Assembly (NCBI RefSeq): GCF_002498065.1
Contig: NZ_DAFZ01000026.1
Location: 1 to 25,686, forward strand
Reading direction: 5' to 3'
Length of the DNA: 25,686 bases
From: Methanoculleus sp. UBA208
GTDB taxonomy: Archaea; Halobacteriota; Methanomicrobia; Methanomicrobiales; Methanoculleaceae
The position numbers were made by a program, and so were the translations under genes. The notes beneath the pieces were generated by a model, which worked only from the letters and a program-made list of their open reading frames with translations, did not search any database and had not been told where the DNA came from. Shown here one piece after another: positions 20,808-25,686 of this stretch (position 1 is its first letter; every line of letters starts with the position of its first letter).

Positions 20808-21670
20808 CTGCCCCACTCGTGCAGGTAGCCCCGGCGTTCGAGCGGCTTTCCGTCCGCGAGGACCGTCCGCTCCACTATGACCTCCCCGATGACGTGCGCC
20901 TCGACACCCGGGACCGGGAGGATGCCCGGAGGGGCACAGAAGAGAAGTTCGAAGTCCCCCCCGCCGTAGAGCGCAAGTTCTCGGCCCTCGTCCTCCGGCA
21001 CGCCGGCCGGGAGGGGGAGGCGGGCGGTATCGACGGAAAAGCCGCAGTCGTTCACGGCAAGGAGGTCGTGGAGGGAGAGGGCAAGGCCGTCGGAGATGTC
21101 CATCATCGCCGAGACCCCGGCACGGCCGAGCGCCTGTCCTTCCCGAACCCGGGGCTGAGGCTCGAGGAGTTCCTTCGTGTGCCGGTCGTAGCCGTTCAGG
21201 GCGGCCTGGGCTTCGCCGAGCGATCCTGTGACCGCGATGACGTCGCCCGGCCGCGCCCCCCGCCGCCTGATGAGGTGCTCCGGGGCGACGGTCCCGAGCC
21301 CCGTGCTCACGATCGTCAGTTCCCGGTGGGCGTCGAGGTCCCCGCCCACAAGCTCGGCGCCGAACGCCGTACAGCAGTCCCGGGCGCCCTCCATGATCCC
21401 GCGGAGGCGTTCCGGCCTATCGAGGCCTACAGCGAGGAGCACCTGCCCCGGCGCCGCGCCCATGCTCGCGACATCAGAGAGCGTGACCGCCGTCGCCATC
21501 CAGCCAGTCTGCCAGTCGGTCATCCCGGCAGGAAAATCGGTCGTCTCGTGGAGCATATCGGTGCTCGCGACCATGAGGCGGTCGCCGCAGGGGATGACGG
21601 CACAGTCGTCCTCGAGCCGCTCCGGGTTGATGATCGTCCCGATAAGCCGGTGCAGGCCCCGTTCATCCAC
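20804..21670 (-). CDS. thiL: Thiamine-monophosphate kinase
   Basis: A 288-residue soluble enzyme of the PurM/ThiL fold that phosphorylates thiamine monophosphate to thiamine pyrophosphate with ATP. Signatures: ERLEDDCAVI near the N-terminus, STDMLHETTDFP, AVTLSDVASMGAAPGQVLLA, ELVGGDLDA, MMDISDGLALSLHDL and the closing GGGDFELLF. It is slightly shorter than many bacterial ThiL, with no missing motif. The start is GTG 21670, eight bases inside the DUF460 gene, with AAGGAGGTG at good spacing upstream, so it is translated from the same message as the DUF460 and Rio2 genes. Confidence 0.95.
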   Translation of the reverse strand: MDERGLHRLIGTIINPERLEDDCAVIPCGDRLMVASTDMLHETTDFPAGMTDWQTGWMATAVTLSDVASMGAAPGQVLLAVGLDRPERLRGIMEGARDCCTAFGAELVGGDLDAHRELTIVSTGLGTVAPEHLIRRRGARPGDVIAVTGSLGEAQAALNGYDRHTKELLEPQPRVREGQALGRAGVSAMMDISDGLALSLHDLLAVNDCGFSVDTARLPLPAGVPEDEGRELALYGGGDFELLFCAPPGILPVPGVEAHVIGEVIVERTVLADGKPLERRGYLHEWGS

Positions 21671-23612
21671 CGCGGCGCACCTCCTTCTCCCGCTCGCTCC
21701 GGTACTCCTTAAAGAGGTATTCGACCCGCTCGGCTTCCTGCTCGCGCCGGAACTCCTTCTGCTCCTCCTCCCATTCGCCGATCGCCTCCTCGACGGCTCC
21801 GGTCAGTGCCGCTCCGCTCCTGCCGCGGATATCCGGCCTGACGGTCTCCGCGGGGAGGAGGGGCAGATCGGACTCCCGGGCGACCCGGATCAGGTGCGGG
21901 TCTGGCGGCTCCCCGCCGACGACCAGCGCCCGCACTCCCGTTCCCGCGAGGTCTTTGACCACGCCGCGACCCCAGCCGTGCGCCCGGGGGACGTAGAGGA
22001 CGTCTCCTTCGACGATGCCGATCTCCTCCTGGAGGCCCCGCACCGCTTCGCGGGTGAGGGAGTCGAGCGCCTTGAGCGGAGTGTAGTCTTCCGTGCCCTC
22101 GATCTTCGCGACCTTCTGCATCCTCTCCAGACGTTTCTTCAGCCGCCGGGACCGGCGCCGCTCGCCCCGGAGCTGCTCGCGCAGGCTCTCGATGGTCGCG
22201 TCCTTCGCCGCCAGTTCCGCGTCCCGGCGGATCTTTCGCTCGGTCGCGGAACGTGCCCGGCGCACTTCCTGCCGGAGCCGCTCCGCCTCCCGGCCGCGCT
22301 CCCGGAGTTCCTCCTGCAGTTCCTGCACGTAACTGCGGAGCCTTTTCACCATCCCGTCGAGCGCCATCACCCGCTCGTCCTCGACCGGGCGCTCCGGGGG
22401 GGGCACCTCCGGTTCGGCCTCCTTCTTCGCCGCCGGGACTCCCTGCAGGTCCGCAAGAACGGTGTCGAGCGGCTGGCCACGCAGCACCCGCGCCCGCACC
22501 TCGTCGAGATCGAACCCCGGCCCCACCCTCTTCGCGATGTTCCTGAACTTGTTCTGGAGGCTCCGGTAGGCGTCCAGCGCTGCCGAGAGGGCGTCGCGCT
22601 CGTGGTCGTTCGTGTAGGAGAACGGGGCGGTCAGGTCGTACTTCGCCTCCACCGAGAGCGACTGCTTCGGGGTGTAGGGGATGGCATTGAACGCCCGCCG
22701 GATCTTCTCGACCGAGTAGGGCATCTGCTGCACGTCGGAGGCGATGATGAGTGGTTTTCCGGCGCGGTAAAGTTCCTCGACGATATCCGACATCGTCATC
22801 TGCCGGGAACTCGTGAGGAGTACCAGGTTCCCGTCGAGGTCGACGGCGGCGATGCCGGTGGTCGTCCCCGGGTCGAGCCCGACGATCAGGTAACGGGGGC
22901 GGCTGGAGAGCGGTTCGAACCGTATCCGATCGAGCTGCCTGCCCGTCACCCTGACCTGGACGTCGGCGCCCCGGGAGGAGTGGACCGGAACCCTCTCCCG
23001 GGGGGCCTTGACCCGGAAGGCGACCCTTGAATACCCGCCGAACGCCTTCGTCTCCTTCTTCTCGTAGTCAAGACCGGCGCCCCGGAGCCGGGTCTCGATC
23101 TCCCGGCCCTTCTGCAACACGGCGCCGTGGATCTTCCGGGCATAGCGGTTCTGGCTCCATCCGCCCCGGCCGGGCGAGCGGTGCCGGCTCACCACGATGT
23201 CGGTGGTGTTCTCGAACGCTATCACCTCGACCCCCGCCCCGAGCGCGGCCACCCGGGCGGTGGTCCGGGCCTCGGCGTAGGGGTCGAACTTATTGAAACT
23301 GATGTTGTAGCGGGCGGCGACCTTCCCGAGACTCTCTTTCTTCTCCCCGCCGGTCACCTGGACGAGTTTCGTCGACGGCGGGAGCGACTGCAGGAATGCG
23401 TAAAGTTCGTGCTGGTCGGCCGCGACCTCCTGGAGGCTGTCCACCGCGAGGATGTCGGGTTGTTCTGTGGCAAGGAGGCGCTGGAGCCGGAATCCGGTGA
23501 CCTCCTCGACCCCCTGGACCTCGCCGTCTTCCACCCGGGCGAGCGCGTAGACCGGCCGCCGGGTGCGGGAACGCACCGAACCTTTGATGATGTCGATCCC
23601 GAAGACCTTCAC
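21663..23612 (-). CDS. DUF460 (COG2433) RNase H-like fold protein with coiled coil
   Basis: A 649-residue archaeal protein. Residues 1 to about 400 hold two RNase H-like segments, one starting MKVFGIDIIKGSVRSRTRRP and the other YLIVGLDPGTTTGIAAVDLD, the latter with the acidic G-x-D-P-G-T motif seen in RuvC/YqgF-type folds. A proline-rich linker (about 408-425), which contains a G8/C8 run but no frame break, leads into a strongly charged coiled coil (about 430-520). The C-terminal part includes EGDVLYVPRAHGWGRG. A nucleic-acid role is likely by fold; nothing more is established to my knowledge. The start is GTG 23612, overlapping the Rio2 stop as GTGA. Confidence 0.88.
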   Translation of the reverse strand: MKVFGIDIIKGSVRSRTRRPVYALARVEDGEVQGVEEVTGFRLQRLLATEQPDILAVDSLQEVAADQHELYAFLQSLPPSTKLVQVTGGEKKESLGKVAARYNISFNKFDPYAEARTTARVAALGAGVEVIAFENTTDIVVSRHRSPGRGGWSQNRYARKIHGAVLQKGREIETRLRGAGLDYEKKETKAFGGYSRVAFRVKAPRERVPVHSSRGADVQVRVTGRQLDRIRFEPLSSRPRYLIVGLDPGTTTGIAAVDLDGNLVLLTSSRQMTMSDIVEELYRAGKPLIIASDVQQMPYSVEKIRRAFNAIPYTPKQSLSVEAKYDLTAPFSYTNDHERDALSAALDAYRSLQNKFRNIAKRVGPGFDLDEVRARVLRGQPLDTVLADLQGVPAAKKEAEPEVPPPERPVEDERVMALDGMVKRLRSYVQELQEELRERGREAERLRQEVRRARSATERKIRRDAELAAKDATIESLREQLRGERRRSRRLKKRLERMQKVAKIEGTEDYTPLKALDSLTREAVRGLQEEIGIVEGDVLYVPRAHGWGRGVVKDLAGTGVRALVVGGEPPDPHLIRVARESDLPLLPAETVRPDIRGRSGAALTGAVEEAIGEWEEEQKEFRREQEAERVEYLFKEYRSEREKEVRRGG

Positions 23613-24466
23613 CCGACCACCTGTGCCAGTGCTTCGTCGAAGGCGTATTCGAGGCCGTATTTTCGTTTGAAGTACTGGAGGATGTTCTCGATGTCCCGGC
23701 TGAGGATCTCGCCGGCGTTGGGGTGGGCGGTCTCCACCCACTGGGGCCAGTCGATCAGCCAGCACTGCCCCTCGTCGACCATGACGTTGAACTCGCTTAA
23801 GTCGCCGTGGATGACGCCGAGGCGGTAGGCCTCCCGGATGTTGTCGAGGATCTCGCCGAGGATCGGCTCCGGCTCTTCGAGGGCCGCCCGCGAGAGGTTG
23901 ACGCCCGGCACAAACGACATCGCCACGACGTGCCGGTTCTGGTCGATCGGGAGCGGAACCGAGACGGCGGGGTGGAGGGTTTTCAGGGCGTCGTACTCCA
24001 TCTTCGCCGAGTTGCTCGAGGCGAATATCCAGGGGCAGTGCCCGGCCTCCGGCATGTAGCCCCGTTTTACGCGGGCCGACTGGAACGACCGCTGCCCGAC
24101 CCGGTGGAACTTCAGCACCACGACGCCGAGCCCCATCGCCTCGTAGACCTCCGACTCCTTTCCGACGCCGATCAGGGTTCCGAGCGCCTGGATGGTGCCC
24201 CGGCGGGTGAGGGTGTGGAGAGCCAGGCTGTCGTAGCCGTTGAAGACGAGGGCGTAACCCTCGTAGGGGGTCTTCTCGTACCTGACCATATCCATGGCCA
24301 TCAGCCTGCCCAGGCGGTAGGAGAGCTCGGACTCCGAGAACTTTGTGGCCGACTTGAGCACCTCGAGCGGCACCCACCGGTACCGGCGCATGAGGCGTTC
24401 GAGGGCGAGCAGGATCCGGAGTTCGTAGGCGTGCAGGGATCGCACGTATTCTGCAGGAACAGGCAT
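23609..24466 (-). CDS. rio2: Rio2-type atypical serine/threonine kinase
   Basis: A 285-residue protein with an N-terminal winged helix (about 10-85) followed by a RIO kinase domain. The nucleotide loop is IGVGKESEVYEA, the invariant lysine lies in VVVLKFH, the catalytic loop is VIHGDLSEFNVMV (HxDxxxxN) and the metal loop is LIDWPQ. The winged helix separates Rio2 from Rio1. Rio2 acts in late maturation of the small ribosomal subunit. ATG 24466 is preceded on the minus strand by CTTTTATC about 31 bases upstream, a probable TATA box. It is first in the overlapping Rio2 - DUF460 - ThiL set. Confidence 0.94.
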   Translation of the reverse strand: MPVPAEYVRSLHAYELRILLALERLMRRYRWVPLEVLKSATKFSESELSYRLGRLMAMDMVRYEKTPYEGYALVFNGYDSLALHTLTRRGTIQALGTLIGVGKESEVYEAMGLGVVVLKFHRVGQRSFQSARVKRGYMPEAGHCPWIFASSNSAKMEYDALKTLHPAVSVPLPIDQNRHVVAMSFVPGVNLSRAALEEPEPILGEILDNIREAYRLGVIHGDLSEFNVMVDEGQCWLIDWPQWVETAHPNAGEILSRDIENILQYFKRKYGLEYAFDEALAQVVG

Positions 24467-24515
24467 CTTCTACACAATTTATGTGATGCCGTGATAAAAG
24501 GATGATCGAGAAAGG

Positions 24516-25505
24516 ATGCAGTGCAGCAAGTGCCGCCGCGACGCGGTTATTTTCCAGCGATACTCTGGGCTGCACCTCTGCGAGCAGCACTTTAACCGGG
24601 ATTTCGAGGCGAAAGCGAAGCGGGCGATCCGGGAGCACCGCTGGATCGAGTCGGGCGATACGGTGGCGGTGGCGCTCTCGGGGGGCAAGGACTCGAGCGC
24701 CGTCCTCTTCTTCCTCCACCGGCTCCTCGGCGAGCGCCGGGACGTCCGGCTGATGGCGATCACCGTGGACGAGGGGATATCCGGCTACCGCGACCCGGCC
24801 GGAGCCAGGGCGATCGCCGAGAGCATGGGCGTCCCCTGGGTGACGGCATCCTTCCGGGAAGAGTACGGGATCACGCTCGATGAGATCGTGGGCCGGAAGG
24901 GCACGGGGCTCTCCTGCTCCTACTGCGGCGTGCTCCGGCGGGCGCTGATGAACCGGATTGCCCGCGAGGAGGGCGTCACGAAGTTCGCCTACGGGTTCAA
25001 CCTGGACGACGAGGCCCAGTCGGTGCTGATGAACGCCCTCCGGGGGGATGCCGACCGGCTCACCCGTCCCATGCGGGAGGTGGAAGGAATGGTCCCCCGG
25101 ATCAAGCCGTTCATGTATATCCCGGAGCGCGAGGTGGCGCTCTATGCCTTCCTCCACGTCGAGGGGTTCGACCTTGCGGGCTGCCCCTACGCGGGCGACG
25201 CCCTGCGGGGCGACGTCCGTGGGATCCTCGACGATTACACTTTCCGTCACCCGGCGACGAAGTACTCGCTCGTGAATCTGGGTGAGGCCCTGCGGAGGGC
25301 GGAGAAGCCGGCGGAGAAGATGGGGTTCGGGGTTTGCGAGAGGTGTGGTGAGCGATGGGCCGCAGGGTGCGACGTTCCGACGGAACGGAGCAGGAGCACC
25401 GAAGGTGCGGGGCCGGAGTTTGAGAAACCCGAAGGGTTTCGAGCGCCACGCGGGAGGATCTGCCGGACGTGCCAGGTGCTTGATGAGGTTCGGAAGGGTG
25501 GTTGA
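24516..25505 (+). CDS. TtuA/NcsA-type tRNA thiolation protein with an insert in its C-terminal zinc finger
   Basis: A 329-residue ATP pyrophosphatase that adenylates a tRNA uridine for 2-thiolation. Zinc finger one is C3-x2-C6...C22-x2-H25. The PP-loop is SGGKDS (55-60). C134, C137 and C223 match the three [4Fe-4S] ligands known in TtuA. Zinc finger two should be a compact pair of CxxC motifs near the C-terminus; here C274-x2-C277 and C316-x2-C319 are separated by 38 residues of unusual composition (including RSRSTEGAGP and EFEKPEGFRA) encoded by a string of DNA hairpins. In relatives as I recall them the gap is only about ten residues. The frame remains open and the last residues (RICRTCQVLDEV) are normal, so the protein may still work. 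GAGAAAGG directly precedes the ATG. Confidence 0.9.
   Translation: MQCSKCRRDAVIFQRYSGLHLCEQHFNRDFEAKAKRAIREHRWIESGDTVAVALSGGKDSSAVLFFLHRLLGERRDVRLMAITVDEGISGYRDPAGARAIAESMGVPWVTASFREEYGITLDEIVGRKGTGLSCSYCGVLRRALMNRIAREEGVTKFAYGFNLDDEAQSVLMNALRGDADRLTRPMREVEGMVPRIKPFMYIPEREVALYAFLHVEGFDLAGCPYAGDALRGDVRGILDDYTFRHPATKYSLVNLGEALRRAEKPAEKMGFGVCERCGERWAAGCDVPTERSRSTEGAGPEFEKPEGFRAPRGRICRTCQVLDEVRKGG
25350..25442 (+). repeat. Array of small hairpins inserted in frame in the thiolation gene, copy D
   Basis: Hairpins are GTTCC-GAC-GGAAC (25374-25386), GCACC-GAA-GGTGC (25396-25408) and GAAACCC-GAA-GGGTTTC (25424-25440), preceded by an imperfect one around CCGCAGG (25360-25366). The last matches the form of copy A (6307-6334), the second is identical to copy E in the beta-propeller gene, and CCGCAGG is the core of hairpin one in copies B and C. 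The array is in frame and translated as the linker of zinc finger two. Confidence 0.7.
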
Positions 25506-25686
25506 GCGAAAGGAGCCTGATAGCGGATTGGTGTGTCTACTAACCGCGAGGGTGAAGCGTCAAAAAGGACGTTTCCGGAAGTACTCTGTTTTTTAGGGTG
25601 AATTCCGAGGCAATTCTGTTCTACTCGCTTAACCCCGTCAACCGATATGTCCTGAATATCGCCACGCGGGGGAGGGGCTGACGGGG
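25506..25686. other. Gap after the thiolation gene with a nested inverted repeat at the window edge
   Basis: No gene is visible. A T6 run (CTGTTTTTTAG, about 25587-25597) may end the thiolation transcript. At the right edge CCCCGTCA (25633-25640) is perfectly inverted at 25679-25686, and CGATAT (25643-25648) is inverted at 25656-25661 inside it. This could be a structured RNA or an operator region, cut by the window end. Confidence 0.35.

Noticed and set aside
22396..22403. G8 run in the DUF460 gene as a frameshift
   Set aside because: It encodes PPP in a proline-rich linker and the coiled coil continues in frame.
21663..25250. A 1195-residue open frame covering thiL-upstream, DUF460 and beyond
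   Set aside because: Only the part after GTG 23612 matches a family. Upstream it runs out of frame through the Rio2 gene and antisense to the thiolation gene, with low-complexity Arg/Pro/Gly composition.

Overview
The window is archaeal and most likely from a methanogen of the order Methanomicrobiales, probably close to Methanoculleus; this placement is inferred from gene content and style, not from a search. It carries archaeal information-processing genes (aIF5B, eS6, eS8, SRP19, Gar1, TFB, Rio2), an archaeal-type HypB for [NiFe]-hydrogenase maturation, high G+C with AT-rich TATA-box promoters, and many GTG starts in 4-base gene overlaps.

Layout. 1-2561 (-): an RND/MMPL-type exporter preceded by a small overlapping ORF that looks like a piece of Ni-CO dehydrogenase. 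2985-4813 (+): two transcription regulators, a Bat-type HTH protein split by a C7 frameshift and an intact TrmB-like protein. 4852-6156 (-): a lipoprotein serpin. 6429-6501 (-): tRNA-His. 6865-9161 (+): aIF5B and eS6. 9225-10244 (-): a radical SAM protein with an endonuclease-III-like cysteine tail. 10389-11275 (-): a DUF2240 protein and an overlapping partner. 11365-13139 (+): a SoxB-like metallophosphoesterase overlapped by a DsrE-like protein, the most suggestive metabolic pair here. 13152-13529 (-): eS8. 13635-14282 (-): HypB, divergent from SRP19 - PHP - Gar1 - TFB (14338-16612, +), with both first genes apparently served by one central TATA box.

16625-17054 is a repeat-rich island. It holds tRNA-Ala(CGC), an exact 32-bp copy of the tRNA 3' end, and two near-identical 52-bp hairpin repeats. 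Next comes a secreted beta-propeller gene broken by two single-base indels (17055-18270, -), a C_GCAxxG_C_C protein (+), an acyltransferase (-), a YhfC-type membrane protease (+), the overlapping set Rio2 - DUF460 - ThiL (24466 to 20804, -), and a TtuA/NcsA-type tRNA thiolation protein (+).

The main unexplained signal is a family of small hairpins with three-base loops, mostly C-GNA-G. They occur between genes (6316, 16748, 16775, 16884, 16912) and inside two proteins (17928, 25374-25440). In those two proteins they encode the same peptide STEGAG in the same frame, and in the thiolation protein they split its C-terminal zinc finger. This resembles protein-inserted palindromic elements of the Rickettsia RPE kind. 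Separately, two genes are broken at C7/G7 runs, which could be phase variation or sequence error.
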